A DNA stretch of 64,000 bases from Flavobacterium chilense (GTDB lineage Bacteria > Bacteroidota > Bacteroidia > Flavobacteriales > Flavobacteriaceae): NCBI RefSeq assembly GCF_001602525.1, contig NZ_LSYT01000001.1, positions 496,001 to 560,000 on the forward strand, given 5' to 3'. Under the pieces are notes generated by a model. That model had not been told where the DNA came from. It was given only the letters and a program-made list of their open reading frames with translations, and did no database searches. Below are positions 42,758-53,377 of the stretch, piece by piece; position 1 is the stretch's first letter; each line of letters opens with the position of its first letter. Both the position numbers and the translations under genes were made by a program.

Positions 42758-44785
42758 TTAAAGTAAACCATTATATTTTCTAACAAACCACTCAGTCGTT
42801 AAGAAAGTTGCAATAAAAATTAGCAGCCAAACCCAATCAATTAAAGGAGTTTTTGTTGAAACATTCTTTTCGATTGATTTATATTCTTTATTTTCTAAGA
42901 GTTGTTGAATTAGATCATCAGCCTGATTTTCAAAAAAAGCTTTTCCATTGGTTTGCAAAGCAAGTTGTTTCAATTTTGCAACGTCAGGATTTACAAATTG
43001 TTTTTCAATATCAAAATCTAAAATCTCAAAATGACTGGAATAAGAAGTATTTGTATTTAACTCTTTTACGGTAAAATTATATTTGCCTGTAGCTAATCCG
43101 TCGAGATTTACAGAGAAAGAATTATTACCTTTTAACAGATCATAATTTTTGGATTGTTTTGTTTCGGCGTTTGTAACTGTAATAGTAAGCCTGGCTTTTT
43201 CGTCAAATTCATAATTTTTATTGAAATACTGCGCGTTGATTACTATGGCTTCTCCTGAATTATAAAAACTTTCATGCGTTACTACCAAAGATTTCCTTGA
43301 AGTTGTTGAAGCCAGATATTGAATAATCTTATCTACAAATACATCATATTTTTCAAATGACTGATTGTCTATATGACTTTGTAAACGCCATTTCCAGCTA
43401 TTTTCTCCTAAAAGAAAAGCGGTTCGTTTTTCCTGATTTTCGGCGAAAGCCAGCAAAGGAGCATTTGTTGCAACATTTCTGATTTTAGATGAAAGCAAAA
43501 CAGATACATTTCCGTTTGTTGTAATGGTTCCAAATAGATTTTGTAATGGAGGGAAGTTTTCAAAACCAATATTATCTATCGCAAATAAATTAAACTGAGA
43601 CTGAAACTCGGATAAATAATCTTCTCTTTGTCCGCTCATTTTAAAAACCAAATTATTTTGTTGTTGGTTTAAAAAATTAAAATCGGTGTTGGTTCCTGTT
43701 ATTATAAAGGTGTTGATTCCTGCTAATTTGTTGTTATCAAAAATAGGTTTAAAAGCGGTAGTTGGCTGATATAAAACCAAAACAGACACTTCCTGCAACT
43801 GACTAATATCATTTGGTTTAACCAAAATTACTTTACGCTGTGTATTAACTTCAATTGAACGTTTTAAAGCTGCAATGTCGGGATGATTTATAGAAGAAAC
43901 TATTGCAATTGTTGACTTTTGATCAATAACTTCAACTGCAAAATTTTTGATATTGTTGTAGCCGTTTTTTTCTTTTGAACCAGATGAAATACTGGCTTTA
44001 TAAATTTGTAATCCTACCTTATCAGCAGGTAAAAGTAAATTTAAAGTGGCTGTTTTTTTAGAAGCTGAAAAAGAAACTTTCTCCTTTGCTACTACAGTAT
44101 TTCCTTGTGTAATGGTAAAATCAGCATTTGTACTTTTATCTCCGGCATATTGTAAAAATACTTCTACCGGAAATTTATTTTTATGAAAAGCGTACTTATT
44201 TACGTTAAGCTGATTGATTTTTAGATCAAGAAAAGTAGTTGTATCTCCTACAACCAAAGGATAAACTTTATTAACAGGATCAAAACGATATACATAATCG
44301 TTTCCTGTAGTCTGATTTCCGTCTGTAATAATAACTGTTGGAAAAATCAGATTTTTATTGATGCTTTTTAAGTTTTTGGCAACTTCGTCAAGATTGGTTT
44401 GCTTTCCTTTAAAATCAAATTTATCTGAAGGCTTAAAATCAGCATCAAATTCATAAGACTGAATTTCAAATTTTTCTTTAAGCGCCGGATTCGAAATTAA
44501 TTTTTGATATAATTCTGTCGCTTTTTTATCTGATTTTAAAGCTGTAATAGAGCTTGAGTTGTCAACTGCAATTGCCAAAGGTATTTTGGTAATTTCCAGC
44601 GAATTTTTAGTCATTATGGGGTTTATCAATAAAACCAATAGTCCAAAAATAGCCAGGAAACGTAAAAAAGCCAAAAACCAAATCACATTGGATTTGTTTT
44701 TGGCTTTAAAAAAATATTGAAAATACGATAACCCACCCGCTATTACTAAAGAAAGTAATAATAATAGAATCGTGTTTGTAGTCAT
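42758..44785 (-). CDS. vWA-like membrane protein (675 aa)
   Basis: Two transmembrane helices at the N-terminus (about 3-24 and 35-56), a von Willebrand A-like domain beginning LAIAVDNSSSI (DxSxS metal site) and continuing IIVTDGNQ-like VIITDGNQTTG, a large beta-rich region, and a C-terminal transmembrane helix (WVWLLIFIATFLTTEWFV). This layout occurs in Bacteroidota proteins related to BatA/BatB and to membrane GATase-like proteins. Role unknown; probably protein-protein interaction at the inner membrane. It follows fabG after a phrase-repeat spacer. Confidence 0.7.
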   Translation of the reverse strand: MTTNTILLLLLSLVIAGGLSYFQYFFKAKNKSNVIWFLAFLRFLAIFGLLVLLINPIMTKNSLEITKIPLAIAVDNSSSITALKSDKKATELYQKLISNPALKEKFEIQSYEFDADFKPSDKFDFKGKQTNLDEVAKNLKSINKNLIFPTVIITDGNQTTGNDYVYRFDPVNKVYPLVVGDTTTFLDLKINQLNVNKYAFHKNKFPVEVFLQYAGDKSTNADFTITQGNTVVAKEKVSFSASKKTATLNLLLPADKVGLQIYKASISSGSKEKNGYNNIKNFAVEVIDQKSTIAIVSSINHPDIAALKRSIEVNTQRKVILVKPNDISQLQEVSVLVLYQPTTAFKPIFDNNKLAGINTFIITGTNTDFNFLNQQQNNLVFKMSGQREDYLSEFQSQFNLFAIDNIGFENFPPLQNLFGTITTNGNVSVLLSSKIRNVATNAPLLAFAENQEKRTAFLLGENSWKWRLQSHIDNQSFEKYDVFVDKIIQYLASTTSRKSLVVTHESFYNSGEAIVINAQYFNKNYEFDEKARLTITVTNAETKQSKNYDLLKGNNSFSVNLDGLATGKYNFTVKELNTNTSYSSHFEILDFDIEKQFVNPDVAKLKQLALQTNGKAFFENQADDLIQQLLENKEYKSIEKNVSTKTPLIDWVWLLIFIATFLTTEWFVRKYNGLL

Positions 44786-44863
44786 ATATATTCTGTTTAT
44801 AGTTTTGAGTTTATAGTTTTTGGTTGTAGAACAATAAACAACAAACCATCAACAATTAACTTA

Positions 44864-45610
44864 TTAGGTAAGCATTCCTCCGCATACATTTAGTACTTGT
44901 CCGGTAATATAAGCACTCATGTCTGAAGCCAGGAAAAGACAAGCATTTGCAACGTCTTCTGTAGTTCCGCCACGTTTTAACGGAATTCCGTCTCTCCATC
45001 CTTTTACTACATCTTCCGGTAATTTTGCGGTCATTTCAGTTTCGATAAATCCCGGAGCAATTGCATTACAACGAATATTACGAGAACCTAATTCTAATGC
45101 TACTGATTTTGTAAAACCAATTGCACCTGCTTTAGAAGCTGCATAATTTGTTTGTCCTGCATTTCCGGAAACCCCTACTACAGAACTGATATTGATAATA
45201 GAACCTGCACGTTGTTTTAAAAATGTCTTCTGAATGGCTTTTGTCATGTTAAAAACTGACTTTAAGTTTACATCAATAACCTGATCAAAATCAGCTTCAG
45301 ACATACGCATTAACAAATTATCTTTTGTAATTCCTGCGTTATTAATTAAAATATCAACTGTTCCAAAATCAGCCAAAACAGCATCTACAAAAGTTTGTGC
45401 TTCATTAAAATCGGCTGCATTCGATTGGTATCCTTTTGCTTTTACTCCTAAACCGTTTAATTCGGCTTCAAGAGCCTGAGCCGATTCTACAGATGAGCTA
45501 TAAGTAAAAGCTACATTTGCTCCATGTTTAGCAAAAACTTCAGCAATTCCTCTTCCAATTCCGCGGCTTGCGCCAGTAATGATAGCTACTTTTCCTTCTA
45601 GTAATTTCAT
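44864..45610 (-). CDS. fabG: 3-oxoacyl-ACP reductase (248 aa)
   Basis: Short-chain dehydrogenase with the NADPH motif TGASRGIGRG (12-21), NNAGITKDNLLMR, and the Ser-Tyr-Lys triad in ISSVVGVSG and YAASKAG. MRMSEADFD and the terminal VCGGMLT are typical of FabG. It reduces 3-oxoacyl-ACP in fatty acid elongation. A terminator lies behind the SusC/D locus boundary at 45721-45747. Confidence 0.93.
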   Translation of the reverse strand: MKLLEGKVAIITGASRGIGRGIAEVFAKHGANVAFTYSSSVESAQALEAELNGLGVKAKGYQSNAADFNEAQTFVDAVLADFGTVDILINNAGITKDNLLMRMSEADFDQVIDVNLKSVFNMTKAIQKTFLKQRAGSIINISSVVGVSGNAGQTNYAASKAGAIGFTKSVALELGSRNIRCNAIAPGFIETEMTAKLPEDVVKGWRDGIPLKRGGTTEDVANACLFLASDMSAYITGQVLNVCGGMLT

Positions 45611-45720
45611 ATTAAGGTATTCGTTTTTATTTTTTGAAATACAAATATAGAGTATTTGACCGTTTAATAAAATTTGTAATCTAAAATTTGACTTATAATC
45701 TTCGTTATACTTAAAACAAA

Positions 45721-45747
45721 AAAACAGCTCAAAAAATTGAGCTGTTT
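45721..45747 (-). terminator. Terminator between the SusC/D locus and fabG
   Basis: AAACAGCTCAA (45722-45732) pairs with TTGAGCTGTTT (45737-45747). Both strands have flanking A/T runs. It ends the outer-membrane uptake operon on the minus strand only if transcription passes it beyond 45779; from its place it lies after the DUF4302 gene, which stops at 45779. Confidence 0.75.
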
Positions 45748-45778
45748 AATTCAAAATAAAAATAAAATAAAATAAAAA

Positions 45779-47128
45779 TTAATTTATCACATATGATGTC
45801 ATCCTAAAGCTACTAGATGCACTTGTAAAAGTGTAAATAACATTACTATATGTAATTTTAAAATTTTCTTTTTTAACATACAGTCCTTTTGCATTTGTAA
45901 ATTGATCATCAATTTCTTTTAAGTAACTAGGAGTGCTTGTGATTCCTCCAGCCCAAAAATCATGTGTAAGAATTATAGTTTTATTTACAGCATCTTCTGT
46001 TGATTTTACAACATGATTTATAGATGCTTTTCCTCCATTGAAATTATAACTAATATAAGTCTGATTTGCAGTTGTATTAAAATACAGATAAATGCTGGCA
46101 ATTGACTGGTTTGCTGGTAATGCTGCATTTGCTCTGGCTACTAAATATCTAAAATAATCCGTTGTGGTAGGAGCTGTAGCTAAATTAGCCGGGATATAAC
46201 CAAAATATTTATAAGGATTACCTTTTCCACTTAATAAAAGTTTGTAATCATCCGTTATTGTAGGTGGCGCATTTGTATACTTAATTGTTGCACTAACTCC
46301 ATTTGTTCCTGTAGCAATAAAATTATTAGTTGCACTGTCATAAACAAAATTAGTAAGTTTCTGACCTTTTACTATAACTGGAAGTTTTGAAACAGCACCT
46401 GTTGGTGTAAATGCAAAGTCTAAATCATAGGCTTCTAAACTACCTGGTTCTAAAGATGTTGCCGTACCAAAACGAGCGTTAGCATTGTAGTCAAAATCAA
46501 ATTTATGGATTGCGGTTCCATCATTTGTTTCTAACAATCGATATAATGGACTAAACATGTCGCCAGTTATGTTCTTAATAATTGGCGTATTTTTAGGTAA
46601 ATCAGTCCAGTCTTTTGCTGTTGCTTTTACAAAACGCAACTCATAACCATTCCTGTTAGTTTTAAAAATGATATCACCATTTTTTTGTCCATAATAAAAA
46701 AACTGAAAATCTCCTAAATAACCTTTTGCCTTAAGTGCCGCTGTTGGATAATTATTCGCATCAGATAAAAGATGTATTCTGTTTTGTGTTGTAAAAACCA
46801 AACTTACAGTGCTTCCTACCTGAATATCATATTGACTTGTATAGGTATTTGTATCACTATTAAAATCTGATGCCATATCAACTTTTTTTCCAGGTAAAAA
46901 TTTAAACAAATGTGTCCATCCTCCTAACTGTGTACTATCTGTATAATAAACCGCTTTCCATCCTTCTGATGATGAAAGTAGCACATCATTTAGCTCTTTT
47001 TGACGACTACTTAGTCGATCAGTAGCATTTTGATCAAATTTAGCCTCTACTTCAGGGCTTGTACATGACGCCAATAGCAAAACTGCCAAAGAAATCATTA
47101 AGTACGTGTATATATTTTTTGCTTTCAT
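45779..47128 (-). CDS. DUF4302 lipoprotein (449 aa)
   Basis: Lipoprotein signal with lipobox LLASC (Cys22). The body matches DUF4302, a family found next to SusC/SusD in Bacteroidota: QNATDRLSSRQKELNDVLLSSSEGWKAVYYT is its typical start. It is predicted beta-rich and probably surface-exposed. It follows the zincin lipoprotein in the same operon and probably assists substrate capture. Substrate unknown. Confidence 0.82.
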   Translation of the reverse strand: MKAKNIYTYLMISLAVLLLASCTSPEVEAKFDQNATDRLSSRQKELNDVLLSSSEGWKAVYYTDSTQLGGWTHLFKFLPGKKVDMASDFNSDTNTYTSQYDIQVGSTVSLVFTTQNRIHLLSDANNYPTAALKAKGYLGDFQFFYYGQKNGDIIFKTNRNGYELRFVKATAKDWTDLPKNTPIIKNITGDMFSPLYRLLETNDGTAIHKFDFDYNANARFGTATSLEPGSLEAYDLDFAFTPTGAVSKLPVIVKGQKLTNFVYDSATNNFIATGTNGVSATIKYTNAPPTITDDYKLLLSGKGNPYKYFGYIPANLATAPTTTDYFRYLVARANAALPANQSIASIYLYFNTTANQTYISYNFNGGKASINHVVKSTEDAVNKTIILTHDFWAGGITSTPSYLKEIDDQFTNAKGLYVKKENFKITYSNVIYTFTSASSSFRMTSYVIN

Positions 47129-47159
47129 AATATTGATTTTTATAAAAAAATTATTGTCC

Positions 47160-48017
47160 TTAATTATTAATTACAGCATCTGTATTTTTTTGAGCTTCAT
47201 CTCTTAAAGCATAAAAGTCCATATTAAAAGCATCTTTATAGTATTTTACTACAAGTGCTTCTTTTGCTTTAATATTCGCTTTTGCAGTAGCATCTGTAAC
47301 ACCAGCTAACAGAGCGTCCCATTCTGCTTTTGAACTCGTTAATATTGTAGAAGCCGTTTCAGCAAAATCTTCATAAATGTTTAGTCGTGCATAACTTGTT
47401 ACAAAACCTAATGATCTTGAAGTAGCAGTTGCTTCTGTATACCAGCTTGAAGTATATCCTGATGGAGTTAACTTTGACCAGGCCTGCTCATCAAAAGGTT
47501 TAGTCTGGTTTAAAATATGCACATATTCATGCTGAATAGTATGAATAAATTCTGTTACCCATGCTCGGTCTTTTTTGTTCAGATAATCTACCTGAAAAAG
47601 AGTAATTTTCTGACCACCTTCTGCAAGACCTAATGTTACTGTATTGTTTGTATTTAAATTAACACCTCCAACAAGTACAAATTCTCTGGGTGCAATTTTC
47701 TTAACAAAATTTACTCCTCCAATAGTGGTATAACTATCAATCCAGATTTTTTTAACCACTTCCATTGCCGGCTGAACTTTTGCTCCTTGAGGAGGGTATA
47801 AATACTTACTGTTGTCAACCAGATTTTGATTCCACTCATAATATACATTAATATTATATGGGTCTAAGAAAGTAGTACCAATCCATTTATCTAAATCTGT
47901 TTTAGCCGGTGCAGAAAAATCAAATTGACTTTCTTTTGGCTGAGTCTCCTGAGCGCAAGAAGCAAGAAGCAAAACTCCTGCTATCATTACTGTTTTGTAT
48001 ATTTTTACTATTTTCAT
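47160..48017 (-). CDS. Substrate-import-associated zincin lipoprotein (285 aa)
   Basis: I start at ATG 48015-48017 (MKIVKIYKTVMIAG), 30 codons inside the longest frame, because a lipoprotein signal with lipobox LASC (Cys21) follows. The zinc motif HEYVH with a nearby downstream acidic region is that of the putative zinc-binding metallopeptidase family found beside TonB-dependent receptors (LP_HExxH_w_tonB type). It could cut a peptide or protein substrate before uptake, or serve for binding only. Confidence 0.82.
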   Translation of the reverse strand: MKIVKIYKTVMIAGVLLLASCAQETQPKESQFDFSAPAKTDLDKWIGTTFLDPYNINVYYEWNQNLVDNSKYLYPPQGAKVQPAMEVVKKIWIDSYTTIGGVNFVKKIAPREFVLVGGVNLNTNNTVTLGLAEGGQKITLFQVDYLNKKDRAWVTEFIHTIQHEYVHILNQTKPFDEQAWSKLTPSGYTSSWYTEATATSRSLGFVTSYARLNIYEDFAETASTILTSSKAEWDALLAGVTDATAKANIKAKEALVVKYYKDAFNMDFYALRDEAQKNTDAVINN

Positions 48018-48036
48018 ACTATTTACTATTAAAAAT

Positions 48037-49521
48037 TTATCTAGGATTTTTTTCAATACCATTATCAGATGCTCTAAGCGGAATTTGTAATGCTCTTCGT
48101 TTATCATCTTTTTCTAAAACATTATTTCGTACCACTTTACCAAATTGAAGTGTGTTGTGTACCACTACAAGATTAAAACGTTTAATATCAAACCATCTAA
48201 GACCTTCACGGATAAAATCTTTTCTTCTAGCTTCAGCAATAGCCTTAATGTAAGTAGCCTGAGTTGGAGTTAAATCGTAGAAAGGTGTAAATTCATTAGC
48301 TATTACAGGATATTTAGCAGCTACAATAGTTTCATTCAATTTGTCTGTTGTAGCGTTGTAACCTGATGTTCTGGTTCCTAAAAAGTAACCTAATTCAGTA
48401 TTAGCTTCTGCCATTCTATTTTTCATTACTAACGCCTCAATACGATTCAGGTACAATTCGTCATTACTAAATAATACTGTTGCCGTGTATGGATTACCAG
48501 TACGTGATGTTAAATTAGTATACTTAAAATATTCATAAAGTTTTGGTACTCCTACTATCATACCACTATACCATTGGATTCGGGCACTGATTAGATTTTG
48601 TTTTCCCCACATATTGGCAGAAGTTCCTAATATCTCATCTGATCTGTTTCCTGCAAGAGCGAATCTGTATGCACCTGCTCTGTTTGCAATCGAATACGGG
48701 TAGTCTATCAATAAATTAGTTTCTTGTTCTGCTTTTGAGTATTCAATAGGCATTTGAGCAAAAGCAACAGCATTAAAAGCTGTATAATTTCTAATGTTTA
48801 TTGGCTTGGAACCAAGGCTTTCTGAAAATTCAAGTACTTTGTCCCAGTCTCCTTTTATTAAGTAAAAACGACAAGCAAAAGCTTTTGCTGCATTAATATT
48901 AAAATGGTATTTAGGCTCTTTATACTCATTGGTTAAATATTTCATACCTTCTTTAATATCCTGCTCTACAAAGTCAAAAACTTCTTTAACTGTATTACGC
49001 TTGTATTGTGCCAACAAAACTGTTTCAGGTTTTGTAATATAAGGAACCCCTAAATCTGTTGAAGCAGTTGACGGGTTGTAGCGGTTTGCCCATAACGAAA
49101 CAAGCATAAAATGATTGTAAGCTCTTGCGAGTAACGCTTCTCCTTTTTGTGGATTCAGGCTAGCCGGATTTCCTAATTTTTCAATAGCATCCAAGGCTTG
49201 ATTTGCAGCAGCAATTGCTGCATACGACCCTGTCCAGAATGAGTTTTCACTGTCGGTATCAATTTGGGTTTGCATTTCCCAGTTGAAACTGTCTTGATTT
49301 TTCTTATCTGTAGTTGTAATCTCAGTATCGAATACATTATCTGACATTGCTTCAGCTATTGCAAAATAAGTAGCAGTAGGATAAGCTGTAACTAATAATT
49401 CTGATATTTTTTCAGGAGTATCAATTTGTGTTCTGTTATCTGGTACTTCTGAAAGAAAATTATCACAACTGCTAAAACCAAGCAGTACTACTAATGATAG
49501 TGTTATTTTTATATTTTTCAT
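48037..49521 (-). CDS. SusD/RagB-family outer-membrane lipoprotein (494 aa)
   Basis: Signal peptide with Cys in FSSCDNF (about residue 19), then the TPR-like SusD fold with RAYNHFMLVSLWANRYNPS and, near the C-terminus, AEARRKDFIREGLRWFDIKRF, the family signature. It caps the SusC channel and binds substrate at the cell surface. ATG 49519-49521 is chosen over a TTG two codons earlier. It lies between susC and the zincin lipoprotein. Confidence 0.92.
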   Translation of the reverse strand: MKNIKITLSLVVLLGFSSCDNFLSEVPDNRTQIDTPEKISELLVTAYPTATYFAIAEAMSDNVFDTEITTTDKKNQDSFNWEMQTQIDTDSENSFWTGSYAAIAAANQALDAIEKLGNPASLNPQKGEALLARAYNHFMLVSLWANRYNPSTASTDLGVPYITKPETVLLAQYKRNTVKEVFDFVEQDIKEGMKYLTNEYKEPKYHFNINAAKAFACRFYLIKGDWDKVLEFSESLGSKPINIRNYTAFNAVAFAQMPIEYSKAEQETNLLIDYPYSIANRAGAYRFALAGNRSDEILGTSANMWGKQNLISARIQWYSGMIVGVPKLYEYFKYTNLTSRTGNPYTATVLFSNDELYLNRIEALVMKNRMAEANTELGYFLGTRTSGYNATTDKLNETIVAAKYPVIANEFTPFYDLTPTQATYIKAIAEARRKDFIREGLRWFDIKRFNLVVVHNTLQFGKVVRNNVLEKDDKRRALQIPLRASDNGIEKNPR

Positions 49522-49535
49522 AATCAATTTTATTA

Positions 49536-52500
49536 TTAGAATGAAAGGTTTATTGCAAAAGTATATTGTGCCGTAATTGGGAAAGCTACCCCTCCTGTAT
49601 TACGGAATTCAGGATCCTGACCGTGTAAGTTTTTGTCTGAATAAATTAACCATGGATTAACTGCAGACCCTTTTAAATTAAAAGTACTTACCCCTAACTT
49701 TTTCTTAAAATCATTTGGAAACTCCCAGCCTAGTGATATGTTTTTCAATCTTACAAAATCACCATTGGCAATTCTAACATCAGAATAATTATAAGTATTG
49801 TAAGCAATTCTTAAATCATTCGGTCCATAGTTTCTATTTAACAATTGATCTGCAATAACAGGTACATTAGTATAATTCTCGTCACCTGGATTGATCCATC
49901 TGTTAGCGAATTCTTTAGTAAAAACAGTCTGATCAGTGTATGCATTACTATACACAGGGTTCAATCTTATTTTATTACCTCCTGATCCTACAAAAAATAC
50001 ATATAAAGACCAGTTTTTGTAAGTTACTGTATTAGCTAGACCTACAGATTTATTAGGCTCAACAGATCCTTCGTATTTCAAATACTTCGTAACATCCTTA
50101 GTGTCCTGAAAGTTAGCATCTGTAATATTGTTTTCAGCACCATCCTGTAATTTAAAAGTTGGTAATCCCTGATTGTTCAATCCTGTAAACTGATAAGAAT
50201 ATAATGAGTTTCTAGGGTGTCCTACTGTATTACCTCCGTTTGTTGCAATTAAATCAAATACAGACGGTTTATTCGCCAATTTTGTTACTTTTTGATCATA
50301 AATAGAGAAGTTTAATGTAGTAGACCATTTAAAGTCTTTTGAAACAATGTTTTGAGTTGTAAAACCAAGTTCAATACCTTTAGTTTCCATATCTGCATTA
50401 TTTCCCATTTTAACATCTTCACCACCAACACCAGATGTAATAACATAATCAATCAAATCAAACGCTTTACGGCTATAGACATCTGCTGTAAGTTGTACTC
50501 TGTTTCTGAACATACCAAGGTCTAAACCAAGATTCGTTTCGAATTGTTTTTCCCAGGTCAAATCTTTGTTTTGTAAATCTTCAATACGAATTGCGTTTTC
50601 TCTATCACCAGTAGCGAAACGGTTTGAGATAAAACTTTTATAAATGGCCAATGAATTTGTTGCTGGTCCTGCTGTTGCTGTTAAACCATAAGAAGCTCTA
50701 AGTGCCAAAGTATTAACAGATTCTACATTCTTCATGAATTTTTCTTCTTTAATATTCCATTTTCCACTTATAGTATAAGTAGGCAACCATCTTGAAGAAC
50801 CAGTATCACCTTGTCTGTTAGATCCATCATAACGACCTGTAATAGATCCTGTATAACGACGATCGTATGTATATCCAAGTTTACCAAAGAAACCTACAGT
50901 ACGCTCTCTTTCTGCACCAAAATTATAATAAGAGTTTCCTTCATTTACCATTTTCTCAATCATTTTAGGATCAACAAAAGCATTAAGTCCTTCCCCATAT
51001 TGTATTCCTGCAGCAGTAAAGTTGTCATTGTTTCTGTCTACTGATCTAAACTCTGTACCAAAGAACCCTTCTAATTCATGTTTATCATTAAATGTATTTC
51101 TGTAAGTAACACTATTTCTAACATTGTATGAAGTCATATCATCACTAAATTTTCGCAAAAATCCACCGTTTTGTAATACAGAAATTTTAGGTGCTGTTAA
51201 ATCATTTGGATTTTGATACAAGAACACGTTATCTTTTTGAATTTGTGTATTTAATGAAGTTCCTACTCCGGCATTATATGCTCCTACTACATTTGATCCC
51301 TCGTAAACTCTGTGCTCTCTTGATGTATTAGCATAACGTGCAGAACCTGTAAAGTTATAAGTTAAGTGTTTGTTGATTTTATATTCTAAATCAGCCTGAA
51401 AACGAATGTCTTTTACTTTTATTCCAAGTGTATTATTTTTCAATTCGTTAAGAATATTCATTGGCGCCCAGTTATTTTGGTAATACTCATAATTACCACT
51501 TTCATTGTAAGGCCTTAAGGTTCTACTAGTGTTTAAAGCATAGCTAAATGGGTTAATGTCAAAATCTCTGCTTACTTGTCCGTATACAGTATCATCTTTA
51601 CTTTCATAAGTTCCCGGAGCTTGCTGATCACGTGCAGATGCAAGAGTCGATAATGTAATATTTAACCTGTCATTGATATAAAATGTACCTTTAATATTAG
51701 AAGATAACTGTTTAACATTATCTGCTAAAGTCCAACCCGGATCTGTGTAAAATCCTAAAGAGGCATAGAAAGTATTATTTTTTCCTCCACCAGAAAAACT
51801 TAATGAGTGACTTTGTGTAATAGAAGGTCTGAATAAAACTTTGAACCAATCTGTATTTGCTAATTCATATTTCTTCAAGAATTCATTAATGTAAGGTTGA
51901 TCATTTTTAACACCAAATTGGCCGCTTGTTTCATCATAGCGATTAATTTCTTTCGCCAAAATACCATAAACACCACTAAATCTAGCTAATAATGAGCCAC
52001 TTTGACTAAGGTAACCTTTTGTTCTCATTTCCTGAAAAATACTCATGGATTCCTGAGAATTCAAAATATCATATTGTGTATAACTTGGTACTGCTCTAAC
52101 TGTATTTTCAACAGAATAACTAATTTTTAAAGGTGAATCTCTACGCCCTTGTTTGGTTGTTACAACTACAACTCCATTTAATGATCTTGAACCGTAAATA
52201 GATGTAGCCGATGCATCTTTAAGAATTTCAATACTCAAAATATCATTAGCATTTAATCCTGCTACTGCAGAACTTAATAATGTTGCTGAATTTCCTGAAG
52301 CCAAATCTGCAAATGAAACATTGATAATATCTTCCTGAACTACTCCGTCAATAACCCATAAAGGTTTTGTATCTCCAAAAATAGAAGATGATCCACGAAC
52401 TGTAATTTTAGGAGTCGAACCAAAAGATCCGGTAACGTTTTGTACCGTAACCCCTGCAGCTTTCCCTTCGATCATTCTACTTACATCTACAACACCATCA

Positions 52501-53252
52501 ACTTTTAATTCAGCACCTGAAATTTTACTGATAGCTCCTGTAAAAGTTCTTTTAGATGTTTTTTCGTAACCTGTAGTTACTACAACCTCTTTTAGGTTTT
52601 GTCCTTCTTCGCTTAAAACAATTGTTGGATTAACATTTGCGATTCCAATTTCTTTAGACTCCATTCCAACATAAGAAATTACAAGTCTGTCATTATTAGC
52701 AGGGACTTCTATAGTAAATCTACCGTCAAAATCAGTAAGTACAGCAATTTTAGTTCCTTTAACCATTACTGTAGCTCCAGGAAGCGGGCTTCCGTTTGAA
52801 TCTGTAACTATACCTTTGATAACAGGACCTGCTGTTAATATTTCGAATAACGAATTATTAGCTTCTGTATTTGCAAACGGATCAGTAGCTGCGCTTTTTT
52901 GAAGTACAATTTGATTACTAACCTCTGTATATGTAATATTAAAAGGAATTAAAATTCTGTTTAGAACACTTGATAGTACTTCCTCATTTGCTTCTATACT
53001 TACTTTTTGAGCAAGCTGAGGCAGTCTTGAGTTGTACGAAAATTTTACATGAGCAGATTTCTCCAATTTAGACAATGCATTGTCTAAAGTTAAATTAGCG
53101 ACATTTATGGTAACCTTGGTATCTAATTTTTTTTGCCCATTTACATTATTTGCCATGGCAACACTTGAAAACACAAGCGCCAGAACAAACTGAAATAGTG
53201 TTATTTTCATGATTCGATGGAGTAATCGTTGTTTAACAACTGGTTTTTTCAT
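49536..53252 (-). CDS. SusC/RagA-family TonB-dependent receptor with STN domain (1238 aa)
   Basis: After a signal peptide (about residues 15-38), residues 45-120 form the STN domain that contacts FecR (LDNALSKLEKSAHVKFSYN). Then a carboxypeptidase-regulatory-like beta domain (IKGIVTDSNGSPLPGATV), the plug with TonB box region and SusC signature (GVVVVTTKQG), and a 22-strand barrel ending ITAQYTFAINLSF. It imports a ligand across the outer membrane with TonB energy and signals binding through STN to the FecR/sigma pair upstream. Confidence 0.94.
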   Translation of the reverse strand: MKKPVVKQRLLHRIMKITLFQFVLALVFSSVAMANNVNGQKKLDTKVTINVANLTLDNALSKLEKSAHVKFSYNSRLPQLAQKVSIEANEEVLSSVLNRILIPFNITYTEVSNQIVLQKSAATDPFANTEANNSLFEILTAGPVIKGIVTDSNGSPLPGATVMVKGTKIAVLTDFDGRFTIEVPANNDRLVISYVGMESKEIGIANVNPTIVLSEEGQNLKEVVVTTGYEKTSKRTFTGAISKISGAELKVDGVVDVSRMIEGKAAGVTVQNVTGSFGSTPKITVRGSSSIFGDTKPLWVIDGVVQEDIINVSFADLASGNSATLLSSAVAGLNANDILSIEILKDASATSIYGSRSLNGVVVVTTKQGRRDSPLKISYSVENTVRAVPSYTQYDILNSQESMSIFQEMRTKGYLSQSGSLLARFSGVYGILAKEINRYDETSGQFGVKNDQPYINEFLKKYELANTDWFKVLFRPSITQSHSLSFSGGGKNNTFYASLGFYTDPGWTLADNVKQLSSNIKGTFYINDRLNITLSTLASARDQQAPGTYESKDDTVYGQVSRDFDINPFSYALNTSRTLRPYNESGNYEYYQNNWAPMNILNELKNNTLGIKVKDIRFQADLEYKINKHLTYNFTGSARYANTSREHRVYEGSNVVGAYNAGVGTSLNTQIQKDNVFLYQNPNDLTAPKISVLQNGGFLRKFSDDMTSYNVRNSVTYRNTFNDKHELEGFFGTEFRSVDRNNDNFTAAGIQYGEGLNAFVDPKMIEKMVNEGNSYYNFGAERERTVGFFGKLGYTYDRRYTGSITGRYDGSNRQGDTGSSRWLPTYTISGKWNIKEEKFMKNVESVNTLALRASYGLTATAGPATNSLAIYKSFISNRFATGDRENAIRIEDLQNKDLTWEKQFETNLGLDLGMFRNRVQLTADVYSRKAFDLIDYVITSGVGGEDVKMGNNADMETKGIELGFTTQNIVSKDFKWSTTLNFSIYDQKVTKLANKPSVFDLIATNGGNTVGHPRNSLYSYQFTGLNNQGLPTFKLQDGAENNITDANFQDTKDVTKYLKYEGSVEPNKSVGLANTVTYKNWSLYVFFVGSGGNKIRLNPVYSNAYTDQTVFTKEFANRWINPGDENYTNVPVIADQLLNRNYGPNDLRIAYNTYNYSDVRIANGDFVRLKNISLGWEFPNDFKKKLGVSTFNLKGSAVNPWLIYSDKNLHGQDPEFRNTGGVAFPITAQYTFAINLSF

Positions 53253-53340
53253 AATTTTGGATTGTTTTGATTAATACTGTTTGAGTGTATTTTAAGAAAC
53301 GTTACGAATTGCTCTTTACAGAGAGTAATTCAAATCATTT

Positions 53341-53377
53341 AAGTGTCGAAAATGTTACAGCATTTCGGCACTTTTTT
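53341..53377 (+). terminator. Plus-strand terminator-like hairpin between fecR and susC
   Basis: AAGTGTCGAAAATG (53341-53354) pairs imperfectly with CATTTCGGCACTT (53361-53373), followed by T on the plus strand. It faces against the direction of the susC and fecR transcripts, so it would stop antisense transcription or a small RNA. A second near-palindrome, GAATTGCTCT...AGAGAGTAATTC, lies at 53309-53334. Confidence 0.5.

Noticed and set aside
48018..48107. Extended N-terminus of the zincin lipoprotein
   Set aside because: It would bury the lipoprotein signal and lipobox; ATG 48015-48017 gives a normal signal peptide.
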